64,000 bases of DNA from assembly GCA_017993835.1 (NCBI GenBank), contig JAGOLX010000009.1, forward strand, positions 62,001 through 126,000. Direction: 5' to 3'. Below the pieces are notes generated by a model that made no database searches, was not told the origin of the DNA, and worked only from the letters and a program-made list of their open reading frames with translations. The translations under genes and the position numbers were made by a program. Source of the stretch: Phycisphaerae bacterium (GTDB lineage Bacteria > Planctomycetota > Phycisphaerae > Sedimentisphaerales > Anaerobacaceae). Numbering within the stretch: position 1 is the first letter of the stretch; each line of letters begins with the position of its first letter. This document shows, piece by piece, positions 41,856-50,214 of the stretch.

Positions 41856-43352
41856 TCACTTCCTGGAATTGCTGCTATTGATCCACGAAAGCAGACGACG
41901 CCGGGTGACCGCCATGATCTTGCGAGCATACCCTTCGCGGTTGCGGCGCACCGAGGGGTTCAGAAGAAGGTAGGGCAGGAAGAACCGCATGCGGTCCGTG
42001 TTGCTGATTCCCCGAGGCAGCATGTTGATCTGCACGAGATTCTTACGCCGCAGGCGGCTGCGAAGGTATCGGTGCTTGCGGGTCCGCTCGTTGTCGATGA
42101 GAAAGAACTCCCAGCGGTCCTCTTTTTTCCGCACGAGCACATTGCCCGGTCTCAGGTCGCCATGCACGATGCCTGTGCGGTGCATTCGTCCGACGGTCAA
42201 CCCGAACTGTCGGAGCAGGTCTCGCCTCTCGCGGAGCGAGCAGGGCGCCGGTTCGTCGGGCGCCGGCATGAGGTACTTCTGGATCGGCATAGCGCCTTGT
42301 ACCTCGCACGTGGCCATGAAGCAGCGAGACGTCCCGGCACGGCGGGACGAAGCACGTGAGTCGGCAATCCTGCGTTTGATGTTCCCGGCGGCAACGACCT
42401 GCGGGGCCTGAAACCCGTGCTCGCCGAGCATCCGCGAGGCCCTCATAGCCCGCACCGCCCGGCTGGAACGCAGCGTCTGTTTGAGCGGGTCCCAGACGGA
42501 CCGGTCCAGATACTCCTTCCAGTAGAGGTTCGTCGGCGCGTCATTGAAGGACGCGGTGATCCGGCGCACGCGAGAGGTGCTCGCGGACGGGATGGGCTGG
42601 GCCTGGAATCGCTCGTCGAGTGCCTGCGACCCGCCCGAGAGAGCTTCCTCCAATTCACGAGTGGGGAAATCCGGGTTCAACCACACGACACCTCCGGCTC
42701 GCTGGACCCTGATGAACTCCGCATTGGGCCGATTCGCATTCTGCGTGCCCGCCAACTCCGGGATCAATCCCGCAACGTCGCTTCGGCGCATCAGGTGGCT
42801 CAGCCAGCCCGATCTGCGGAACTGGACGCCGTCCGGATCGGTCAACAGAATGCGTCCTTTGTCGCAGAGAATGCCATTTGCCTGCGTCTTCCGCGATCCG
42901 ACGCGATCCAGCAGTCGCACGGCCTGACGGAGGAGACGCCGCCTGCGCCCTTCGGACACGGACGCGTCGCCCAGAACGGCAGCGAGGGTCGGCCGATCCA
43001 GATGCTCCTGGACAAACCATGACTCCCACAACAGCGGACCACGACGGCGGTCGATACAGGCCAGCGGCCGGGCGGTCGGAATCCGCAGTGCAACGAGTCG
43101 GTGGCTGGCGGCCCAGGCACGCTGGGCCCGCGAACCGACGAACGTCTCGTAGAGCGAGCGAATCAGGCTGGTGTGCCCGTACCGCCGGAGAGTTACCTCG
43201 CGACCTCGCCATATCGTGTGATACACGTCGGCGCGGGCGCCTCGTCTGACGAGGTGGGCGTCGTCGAGACTCACGGCGAGTTCATCCGCCATGCGGGAGA
43301 GATCCGCCTGTGTCGGGCCGTCGTTCTGTGCTTGTCCCCGGTCGCTGGTCAT
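41856..43352 (-). CDS. Tandem LPS-kinase-like protein with degenerate first kinase half
   Basis: 498 residues. The C-terminal half (about 280-480) is an InaA/WaaP/KdkA-like small kinase with HRTGIVHGDLRPGNVLVRKK (catalytic HGD near 397) and FFLIDNERTRKH. The N-terminal half (about 30-180) has the same plan (LVRRGARADVYHTIWRGREV, ESWFVQEHLDRPTLAAVLG, GILCDKGRILLTDPDGVQF) but lacks the H-x-D catalytic site, so it looks like a pseudokinase. Such kinases phosphorylate Kdo or heptose in the LPS core. It is last in the lpxD - lpxI operon, 36 bases after lpxI. Confidence 0.78.
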   Translation of the reverse strand: MTSDRGQAQNDGPTQADLSRMADELAVSLDDAHLVRRGARADVYHTIWRGREVTLRRYGHTSLIRSLYETFVGSRAQRAWAASHRLVALRIPTARPLACIDRRRGPLLWESWFVQEHLDRPTLAAVLGDASVSEGRRRRLLRQAVRLLDRVGSRKTQANGILCDKGRILLTDPDGVQFRRSGWLSHLMRRSDVAGLIPELAGTQNANRPNAEFIRVQRAGGVVWLNPDFPTRELEEALSGGSQALDERFQAQPIPSASTSRVRRITASFNDAPTNLYWKEYLDRSVWDPLKQTLRSSRAVRAMRASRMLGEHGFQAPQVVAAGNIKRRIADSRASSRRAGTSRCFMATCEVQGAMPIQKYLMPAPDEPAPCSLRERRDLLRQFGLTVGRMHRTGIVHGDLRPGNVLVRKKEDRWEFFLIDNERTRKHRYLRSRLRRKNLVQINMLPRGISNTDRMRFFLPYLLLNPSVRRNREGYARKIMAVTRRRLLSWINSSNSRK

Positions 43353-43388
43353 GGAATCGCGTCGATTGCCTCGCTCTTGCGGAAGCCG

Positions 43389-44252
43389 TCACCATCCGAC
43401 GATGCAGACCCCCAGCTCATCGGCGAGCGCCAGCGTCTGCGGCTTGTCGAGGACGAGGGTCTTGCCCGCCTCGACGACGAGGCACTTGCCCCCGCCGGCA
43501 GCCAGGTCCCGGATGGTCTGGGGCCCCACGCAGGGCACATCGAATCGCATGTCCTGCGCCGGCTTGGCGGTCTTGATCAGCGTCCAGCCCCCGGCCTTGC
43601 AGAACTGGCCCGCCCGCTTGACCATTTCCGCGGTCCCCTCGATGGCCTCGACCGCGATCACTTCCCGTTCCTTGACCGCGATCGCCTGGCCGATGTCGAG
43701 TTCGCCGAGCTTCTTGGCGAGCGGCCAGCCGAACTCGATGTCGTGCTCGATCTGTGTCCCCGGTTTGTGTCGCGTCATCACGCCGGCGTCGGCAAGATAT
43801 TCCTCGCAGTACATGGTGGAATTCTCCAGGACCACGCCGCCGCTGGCCAGTTCCGCGGCCAGCGCCGACAGCAGGGTGTCCGTCTGTTTCGATTTGCCTC
43901 GCAGCCGCCAGTAGTAGATGCGAAAGGCCCGCCAGTCCGGCAGGTATCGCAGGATTCGCCACGGGGTGAACAGGTGCGACTTTGTGACCTGCCCGACCAT
44001 GACGGCGCGGGTCACGCCGTGCTTGCGGAGCTTGCGAATCCAACTGCCTGGACGTGCGACCGCGACGGGCTGGAAGACGTCCACCTCGCCGGCCAGGGGC
44101 TCATCGACGTACCCGGCCAGACCGACGCAAACGACCCGCAGACCGTGCCGTCTGGCCCCAGCGGCAACCATGAACGGCAGTCGGCCGCCCCCAGCGATCA
44201 GGCCGACCACCTGTGGCTTGTCGCCGGCCTCGTTGCATCGAAGAACGCTCAC
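43389..44252 (-). CDS. lpxI: UDP-2,3-diacylglucosamine pyrophosphatase LpxI
   Basis: 287 residues, the DUF1009/LpxI family: VGLIAGGGRLPFMVAAGARR, VRAVMVGQVTKSHLFTPW-like block (VTRAVMVGQVTKSHLF), DTLLSALAAELASGGVVLEN, AIAVKEREVIAVEAIEGT, and DMRFDVPCVGPQTI near the end with the conserved aspartate. It releases UMP from UDP-2,3-diacylglucosamine to form lipid X, replacing LpxH. The start overlaps the lpxD stop (ATGA). Its product is a substrate of the lpxB enzyme encoded at 23951. Confidence 0.95.
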   Translation of the reverse strand: MSVLRCNEAGDKPQVVGLIAGGGRLPFMVAAGARRHGLRVVCVGLAGYVDEPLAGEVDVFQPVAVARPGSWIRKLRKHGVTRAVMVGQVTKSHLFTPWRILRYLPDWRAFRIYYWRLRGKSKQTDTLLSALAAELASGGVVLENSTMYCEEYLADAGVMTRHKPGTQIEHDIEFGWPLAKKLGELDIGQAIAVKEREVIAVEAIEGTAEMVKRAGQFCKAGGWTLIKTAKPAQDMRFDVPCVGPQTIRDLAAGGGKCLVVEAGKTLVLDKPQTLALADELGVCIVGW

Positions 44253-45343
44253 TCGACATCCTGCGGCTCGGCCGAGTCCGTGGGCCGAGCCTCCAAAGCG
44301 GCTGCAATCTTCTCCAGTTGGTTCTGCAAATCCCGAATATCCTGTCGGATCTGCGGCAGATACGGGATCATGGCGTACGCACGCCGCGCCCGGTTCATGT
44401 CAACAGCAGGAGCGCCGGCCACGATCTGGCCGTCCGCGACATTGTTGATGACGCCCGCTTGCGCCGCGACGGTGACATTGTCGCCAAGGGCGATATGACC
44501 GACGACGCCGACCTGGCCGCCGAGCGTGCAGTGGTGCCCGAGCGTGGCGGACCCCGCGATGCCTACCTGCGCTACGATGAGGCAGTGCGGGCCGATTCGC
44601 GTGCCGTGCCCGATGGTCACGAGGTCGCCCAGCTTGCTTCCCTGGCCGATGACTGTGTCGGAGAGCGTCCCTCGTTCGATGCTGCTGCACGCTCCGATTT
44701 CCACGTCGTCTTCCACGATCACCCCGCCGATCTGCGGAATCTTGTGATGCACGCCCTTGTGGGTGGCGAAGCCGAACCCGTCGCTTCCGACGGTCGAGTT
44801 TGCGTGGATGAGGACCCGCCTGCCGATCCGACATCTCTCATAGACGACCGCGTTCGCGTGGATGATGGTGTCGTCGCCGATCTCGGCGCCCTCGCCGATG
44901 TACGCACACGGATAGACCACGCATCCCCGACCGATCTGGGCGCCGGACGCCACGGTCGCGAAATCGTGGATCTGGCAGTCCTCGCCGATCTGTGCGTCCG
45001 GGGCGATCGCGGCGCGCGGGCTGATGCCCACGACCTGGTGCTTGCGCTGGCCGTACAGGAGGACCAGGACCTGGCTGAACGCGAAATAGGGATCCTCGAC
45101 CACCAGCAGCGGCACGCGGGCCTCCGCGATCTCTTGACCGACGATCAATGCGCTGGCCCTCGTGGTCTCCAGTTGCCTCGTGTACTTGCGGTTGACGAGG
45201 AAACTGATGTCGCCCTCGCGGGCCTCGCTCAGCGTTGCGGCGCCGAGGATGGTCGTGTCCGGGTCGCCGCACAGTTGTCCGCCAACGTGTTCGGCGATCT
45301 CACGAAGTGTTCGTTTCTGGGTCGAATTGTCCATCGAATCCAT
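44249..45343 (-). CDS. lpxD: UDP-3-O-acylglucosamine N-acyltransferase
   Basis: 364 residues from ATG 45343; a second in-frame ATG is at 45334. The N-terminal uridine-binding domain (TLSEAREGDISFLVNRKY) is followed by a left-handed beta-helix of hexapeptide repeats, with VGSDGFGFA, KIPQIGGVIVEDDVEIGACS and LVTIGHGTRIGPHC, where the His is the expected catalytic base. The C-terminus ends in a coiled coil (IRQDIRDLQNQLEKIAAALE). It adds the N-linked hydroxyacyl chain to UDP-3-O-acylglucosamine. Confidence 0.96.
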   Translation of the reverse strand: MDSMDNSTQKRTLREIAEHVGGQLCGDPDTTILGAATLSEAREGDISFLVNRKYTRQLETTRASALIVGQEIAEARVPLLVVEDPYFAFSQVLVLLYGQRKHQVVGISPRAAIAPDAQIGEDCQIHDFATVASGAQIGRGCVVYPCAYIGEGAEIGDDTIIHANAVVYERCRIGRRVLIHANSTVGSDGFGFATHKGVHHKIPQIGGVIVEDDVEIGACSSIERGTLSDTVIGQGSKLGDLVTIGHGTRIGPHCLIVAQVGIAGSATLGHHCTLGGQVGVVGHIALGDNVTVAAQAGVINNVADGQIVAGAPAVDMNRARRAYAMIPYLPQIRQDIRDLQNQLEKIAAALEARPTDSAEPQDVE

Positions 45344-45392
45344 CGATTGCAGGTATCCAGCCACCGCGAAGTCAACAACAGCCAAAAACCAT

Positions 45393-45420
45393 ATCATACC
45401 GGTTGCCGGGCGGCCGTCAA
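45393..45420 (-). promoter_or_regulatory. Promoter of lpxD - lpxI - kinase
   Basis: On the minus strand TTGACG (45415-45420) and TATGAT (45393-45398), spacer 16 bases; about 50 bases upstream of the lpxD start. Confidence 0.6.
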
Positions 45421-45467
45421 CCCGCATTGCAGGACTCAGGACCATGGGGTCAAGACGATGGCTTGCG

Positions 45468-46457
45468 TCAGAAGACGAGGTGGTCCAGGACGGTCTGCTG
45501 GAGTGTGGCGGAAACCTTGTCGGCGAACCCTTCCGGCTGGCCTCGGACCACCGTGACTCTCGGCCCGAGGGGCTGGTACACGGCCGGGTCGGTGGGCCCG
45601 AACAGGGCGACCGTCCGCAATCCCATGCAGGCGGCCAGGTGGGTGACGCCGCTGTCGTTGCCGAGGAAGGCGTCCGCACAACTGAGCAGGCCAACCACTT
45701 CGGCCAGCGACGGGTGCGCAATGCACCGAGTCACGCTGTGAATCTGAACCTTCTCCGACGGGCGAAGCCGCTCCACCTCCGCGGGTCCCAGCAGAAAGAG
45801 CACCTCGACCTCGGGGCCGCGGAGCGTTCGCGCGACGTTCAGGAAGTTCTCCAGATACCAGCACTTCTCCCGCCCGCCGCTGCCCGGCTGAATCACCACG
45901 AGTCTCTTGGCCAGGTCGATGCCTGCCTGTTCGAGCATCTCGACGCCGCGGTCCCGATCGGCGTCGGCGACCCGGACCTGGATGCTCTTCTTGTCGACGA
46001 TGGCCTTCTCGAGCGGCAGGCCGCTCTGGCGGGCGAGCTGTTCCGTGTGGTATTCGGTGATGTGCTGCGCGTGGCCCGCCGGCGGTTTGAGCGGCAGCGT
46101 GACCACCTCTGCGTTCCGGCTGCAATTGGCTGTGAAGATCAGGTTCTGCTCGAAGTCGCTTCCCGGCTCGCCCAGGAACGTGATGATCCACGAGTAATCG
46201 GCGAACAGGTGGATGAGCGGGTCCCGGTCCGCCAGGTCGAATCGGGTCGGCTCCACAAACAGCCTGTGCAGATCCAGCGACTCGAGGGAGCGGATGCCGT
46301 CGACGCAGCTTCGCTCCGGCAGGATGCCGACGTAATCGGAGTGGCCGACGAGATCGACCCCGCCCAGATCCAGGGCCTCTCTGACCAGCTTGACTAGGGG
46401 CAAGGTCAGGATGCAATCGCCCAGCGCGCCAGGCTGCAGAATCACCGCGCGTTTCAT
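45468..46457 (-). CDS. Glycosyltransferase family 9 (heptosyltransferase-like)
   Basis: 329 residues from ATG 46457. The start MKRAVILQPGALGDCILTLP is the usual GT9 beginning. An in-frame ATG at 46520 would add 21 residues but lies at the predicted transcription start, so 46457 is preferred. Later blocks are LVVIQPGSGGREKCWYLENF and SCADAFLGNDSGVTHLAACM, the donor-binding region of the WaaF/WaaC family, then LRTVALFGPTDPAVYQPLG. It probably adds ADP-heptose or a related sugar to the LPS core. It lies upstream of lpxD on the same strand. Confidence 0.9.
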   Translation of the reverse strand: MKRAVILQPGALGDCILTLPLVKLVREALDLGGVDLVGHSDYVGILPERSCVDGIRSLESLDLHRLFVEPTRFDLADRDPLIHLFADYSWIITFLGEPGSDFEQNLIFTANCSRNAEVVTLPLKPPAGHAQHITEYHTEQLARQSGLPLEKAIVDKKSIQVRVADADRDRGVEMLEQAGIDLAKRLVVIQPGSGGREKCWYLENFLNVARTLRGPEVEVLFLLGPAEVERLRPSEKVQIHSVTRCIAHPSLAEVVGLLSCADAFLGNDSGVTHLAACMGLRTVALFGPTDPAVYQPLGPRVTVVRGQPEGFADKVSATLQQTVLDHLVF

Positions 46458-46528
46458 CTCTTTGGCCGATCGGGCGCTCTGTACTTCCAGCAAACTCAGA
46501 ATATCGTTCTCAGCCTGCATCGCGAACC

Positions 46529-46557
46529 ATTATACCGGCGAGGCCCGTCCGCCTCAA
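46529..46557 (-). promoter_or_regulatory. Promoter of the GT9 gene
   Basis: TTGAGG (46552-46557) and a consensus TATAAT (46529-46534), spacer 17 bases, minus strand. Start of transcription expected near 46522, which leaves a leader of about 65 bases if translation begins at 46457. Confidence 0.65.
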
Positions 46558-46663
46558 CAACGAATCTTGGCGCGGTCATCGTCCATGCGAGCCGGGGGGA
46601 CGTCTTCGCAGGTTGCGCCAGGGCACCTGGATTCTCGAAGTCGCTGACAGACGGCATCGCCTG

Positions 46664-48142
46664 CTAGTTCCGTTCGGAGGCCACCTTGACGATCCGCAGG
46701 GCGATGTCGTCCGTGTACGCAGGCACTTGGAGCGTTCGGATGCCGCCATCGTGCCGGAAGGGCTCGTCCTTGTCGATCCCGCCCGTCTTCGTGTTAATCC
46801 ATTGGGCGGCGTATTGACCCGCCGGCAGATCGATCGCGAGCGTCGTGAGACCGTTCCCGTTAACGTAGGCAGCGTAGGCCCGCCCGGATTGGCAGAGCAC
46901 GCGGACTGTGACGTTCTGGGGCAGGGGACCCTTGACGACGGAATTGTCCGGCTTCATTCGGACGAAGTCGAATCGGTGGATGAACTCCTTGAGGATTTGC
47001 AGTTGTCTCTGTAGTTCGGGCCCGCCTCCGCCGGGGGCGTTGATCCTGTTGCTGCCGTCTTCTCGTCCGACGGCGAACGAGTAGTCGAGATTGCTGTAGA
47101 CCGCGCCGCCGGCGAGGATGAAATCCCAGCCCTCCAGGCGGTAGGGCTTCACCCGGTCGTCGCCGGAGAAACCCGTCTCGTCGTCCGCAATGACCCGGTT
47201 GAGGGGGTAATTGTCCGCTACCGTGGTTGGCGGCTTGGCATAGTGAAAGTTGAAGATGGAGACGTGGGGGTTCGGATCCTCGATCTTCATGCCCTTGTTG
47301 GCGATGTTCTGGGCGACGAGGTGCTTGTGCTCGAATCCCGACTCCGCAGTCGTGATGGTTTGTGCAATGTGGGCCTGCCAGTCGAGGGTGACGCCGCCGA
47401 AGTAGGGCTCGTTGCAGATCTCGTAGTACAGATTGTCGAACTCCTTGAGGGCCTCGACGATCCGCCGGACCATGGCGTCCTGCACCGCCAGCAGCTTCGG
47501 GTGGCGGAGGGTGTAGACCTCTGTTCGAGGCATGTCGCCGATCCCATTGACGTTATTGCGGGCGTTCATCGGGCTGAGGCTCCACATCGCATCCTCATAG
47601 AACGGACAGAACAGGACCAGTTCGACGACGATGCCTCGTCTGCCCGCTTCCGCGACGAAGCCGGTCAGACGCCGGAAGTAGTCCGGGTCCCATCGGGTGA
47701 GGTCGAACCGGTTCCCGCCGCCGGCGTAGCCGCCCTCTCCGCTGCGGGCCCACGGGCACAGCAGATCGCCCTCGCCCGGCGCCAGAGTGTTGTTCTCGAT
47801 GTTGAACGCGCCCACCGGCTCGCAATAGGCCCCGCTGAAGGTCCGCGTGAGGTTGAAGCCGTAGGATTGAAGCGTGTCGAGATACCGTTTGTAGTCGAAC
47901 GCTCGGTTCAGCACCGCGCCGTAGTGTTCGCCCGAGGTGATCAGGATCGTTGATCTGTCCTGCCAGAGGAAATAGTGGGGATTCTGAGGGTGCAGCGTGA
48001 TTGGGGCTGCTCGGACGCCGGTGGCTGCAATGAGCACGGTCGCCAAGCTCAGAAACACCAGACGCGATCTGTTACGTGCTCCGTCGGAGACCTCGGGGGC
48101 GCAGCCCACCCCTGTCGTCTTCACGTTATGCCATTGGCGCAT
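46664..48142 (-). CDS. Secreted glycoside hydrolase-like protein, GH-A clan TIM barrel
   Basis: 492 residues from ATG 48142 (AAAGGA upstream). A signal peptide (LVFLSLATVLIAATGVRA) precedes a TIM-barrel domain of cellulase-like type: YGFNLTRTFSGAYCEP, GIVVELVLFCPFYEDAMW, LYYEICNEPYFGGVTLDW with the putative acid/base Glu in NEP, and RVIADDETGFSG with a possible nucleophile Glu. A beta domain of about 90 residues closes the protein. It resembles cellulase-family or GH140-like hydrolases; the polysaccharide is unknown. No carbohydrate-binding or dockerin module. Confidence 0.8.
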   Translation of the reverse strand: MRQWHNVKTTGVGCAPEVSDGARNRSRLVFLSLATVLIAATGVRAAPITLHPQNPHYFLWQDRSTILITSGEHYGAVLNRAFDYKRYLDTLQSYGFNLTRTFSGAYCEPVGAFNIENNTLAPGEGDLLCPWARSGEGGYAGGGNRFDLTRWDPDYFRRLTGFVAEAGRRGIVVELVLFCPFYEDAMWSLSPMNARNNVNGIGDMPRTEVYTLRHPKLLAVQDAMVRRIVEALKEFDNLYYEICNEPYFGGVTLDWQAHIAQTITTAESGFEHKHLVAQNIANKGMKIEDPNPHVSIFNFHYAKPPTTVADNYPLNRVIADDETGFSGDDRVKPYRLEGWDFILAGGAVYSNLDYSFAVGREDGSNRINAPGGGGPELQRQLQILKEFIHRFDFVRMKPDNSVVKGPLPQNVTVRVLCQSGRAYAAYVNGNGLTTLAIDLPAGQYAAQWINTKTGGIDKDEPFRHDGGIRTLQVPAYTDDIALRIVKVASERN

Positions 48143-48403
48143 GTTTTGTCCTTTCCGCCTGCGAGACTGGAAATATGCAAGTAATACGATGTGATATGAA
48201 CTTATTATGGGACGATGCGTATTATGTACAGAAAGAAAGAACACGGCCCGGCGATGCCGATGACCGCCGAGGTCGTGAGGGGAGATACTGGCAGACTTTG
48301 CTTCCTTTCTAAACCCCGGCGCCATCACCCAGAGCCCGGGGTCTATCCACAGGACACACGCACGGCGAGCTCCGCGTCGCGAACTGCATTGCGACCGGCC
48401 GTC

Positions 48404-49150
48404 CTACTTCCGTCCTTGGGCCGGCGGTTCGTTCGTTTTGTCGAGGACCCTGATGCGAGCGTTGCGGATCATCACGTGCTCGGCACCCCGGCTGAGTTCC
48501 TGGAAGCCGATGTGGCCCTTGCGCGGACGGTCTTTGACTTGCGGGCAAGGCTTGCCGTTATGACGCAACACAAGCTGGGTCTGTTCGTCGAGGTTCAGGT
48601 CGTGGATCACCTCGCCGTTGAGCACGACGTGCAGGTGCGAGCCCTGGAGGGTCACGGTGTACGAGTTCCACTCCGTGGGTTTGTAGACCTGCTTGCGCGG
48701 CGCGATGGCGCGGTAGATGCCGCCGGCGAGCTCGGAGTCCTTGGCCTGCGGATTGTAGCGGTAGTCGGCCATTTGCAGCTCCATGCCGTCGAAGGCGGGA
48801 TCGCCGAACAGCGGGACGCGAAGGGCACAGCCGCTGTTGCCGGTGGGACCGAGCTTGAAGTCGAATTTCAGGATGAAGTCGCCGTACTGTTTCTTGCTGA
48901 GCAGCCAGCTCCCTCGCGGCTCGCCGCCGTGAAGGATGCCGTCCTTGACGATCCACTTGGTGTTCGGGTCGGCGGGCGGCTGGTTCACGTCGCTCCAGCT
49001 TCGCACGAGCCAGCCGTCGGGCACGCCGTCCTTGGCAAACAGCGGCGAGAATCCCTCTTCTCTCTGTTGTTGGCCTGCGAATCCTGTCATGCCCACGGCC
49101 AGGACGGCCGCGACGACCACCCCTCTGGGGCAGATGCGTTGAACCTTCAT
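48404..49150 (-). CDS. Secreted DUF1080 protein
   Basis: 248 residues. Signal peptide GVVVAAVLAVGMTGFAG; no lipobox. One DUF1080 domain: FSPLFAKDGVPDGWLVRSW, WIVKDGILHGGEPRGSWLLS, YGDFILKFDFKLGPTGNSG, MELQMADYRYNPQAKDSELA and HIGFQELSRGAEHVMIRNAR. Probably a 3-keto-glycoside hydrolase or sugar-binding protein of the periplasm or surface. It is upstream of the glycoside hydrolase on the same strand with a gap of 261 bases. Confidence 0.9.
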   Translation of the reverse strand: MKVQRICPRGVVVAAVLAVGMTGFAGQQQREEGFSPLFAKDGVPDGWLVRSWSDVNQPPADPNTKWIVKDGILHGGEPRGSWLLSKKQYGDFILKFDFKLGPTGNSGCALRVPLFGDPAFDGMELQMADYRYNPQAKDSELAGGIYRAIAPRKQVYKPTEWNSYTVTLQGSHLHVVLNGEVIHDLNLDEQTQLVLRHNGKPCPQVKDRPRKGHIGFQELSRGAEHVMIRNARIRVLDKTNEPPAQGRK

Positions 49151-49368
49151 TGTTCGACCTCCTTACGCATGGTATCCATGTTCTCGTCATTTTGGACGGC
49201 CGTACAGCGACAAGGCCGCCCGGAATTCTGCCATTGTACGACGAGATCGAGCGTCGATCAATGTGGGCCGTGAATTCCGGGGGCATCACGAGGCTTCCCT
49301 GCCAGGCACGGACCGGGTAAACTGGCGAAAACGCCGACGAGCTTGTGCAATACGGATTGGGAACTGCT

Positions 49369-50178
49369 ATGAAGAGAATCGCTGTGCTGGCAGAGATGCT
49401 CACGCTGTCTCTGGTCGCTGGGTGTCATGAGCGAGTTGTGAGCAACCGGGCGGGAGCTTCGGTTGCCCCCGAGGAAGTCTCCATGCTGCGAGAGGCGGAG
49501 GTCCTTGGCCGGCGGATTCGCATGCACGACCAGTATGCGATGAGGGCAACCAGTTTGATGTACAGCCACGGCGTGGATCTGGTCGAGATGGGCACGCGGG
49601 GTTGGGTCACCGAGAGTCGTCCGGACGGCTGCGTTGTGACCTTCATCGGCGGCGACCCGGAGCTGTGGCGATCCGTGTGCACCGTCACCTTCACCGAGGG
49701 CGAGGACCCGAACCTCATCCTGGTGGACAAGGACCTCAGCGAGACCCAGGCCGCGATGTTCAACGCGCGGCAGCTTGTTCTGGGCACGGTCCAGACGCCG
49801 TGTTCGGGGGCGTACAATACGGTGGTGTTTCCGCGAGACGGCCAGCCGGGCTGGCTGGCCTATGCCCTGGCCGCATCGAGCGATCCGAACCTCCTCCTCG
49901 TGGGCGGGCACTACCGCGCCACGGTGTCGGCCGACGGGCAGACGGTCCTGGAGCATCGGGCCCTCACCAAAGACTGCCTGGTCTTGAGAAACTCCGGGAC
50001 TGCGGGCCCTGACCACGACGAGGTGGCCCACACGGTGCCCCATGTTCTGGATGTCCGCCCAACGGAGATTCACGTATTCCTGAATCTGGTTTGCGGCAAG
50101 CCGGTGAACGTCGTGACAGCGGACCGGCGCCTGTGGCGCATCGAGGAGGGGCGGATCAGCCTGCTCGTGCAACCGTGA
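49369..50178 (+). CDS. Lipoprotein of unknown function
   Basis: 269 residues from ATG 49369. Lipobox signal LTLSLVAGCHERV. The mature part is mixed alpha/beta with no motif I recognise (VTFIGGDPELWRSVCTVTFT, ARQLVLGTVQTPCSGAYNTV, GWLAYALAASSDPNLLLVGG). It lies just upstream of the membrane glycerophosphodiesterase on the same strand, with its stop 37 bases before that gene's probable start, so the two may be expressed together. Confidence 0.65.
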   Translation: MKRIAVLAEMLTLSLVAGCHERVVSNRAGASVAPEEVSMLREAEVLGRRIRMHDQYAMRATSLMYSHGVDLVEMGTRGWVTESRPDGCVVTFIGGDPELWRSVCTVTFTEGEDPNLILVDKDLSETQAAMFNARQLVLGTVQTPCSGAYNTVVFPRDGQPGWLAYALAASSDPNLLLVGGHYRATVSADGQTVLEHRALTKDCLVLRNSGTAGPDHDEVAHTVPHVLDVRPTEIHVFLNLVCGKPVNVVTADRRLWRIEEGRISLLVQP

Positions 50179-50214
50179 TTCCGTTTGTTGGAGCCTCTGG
50201 GAGACCGAGTACCT

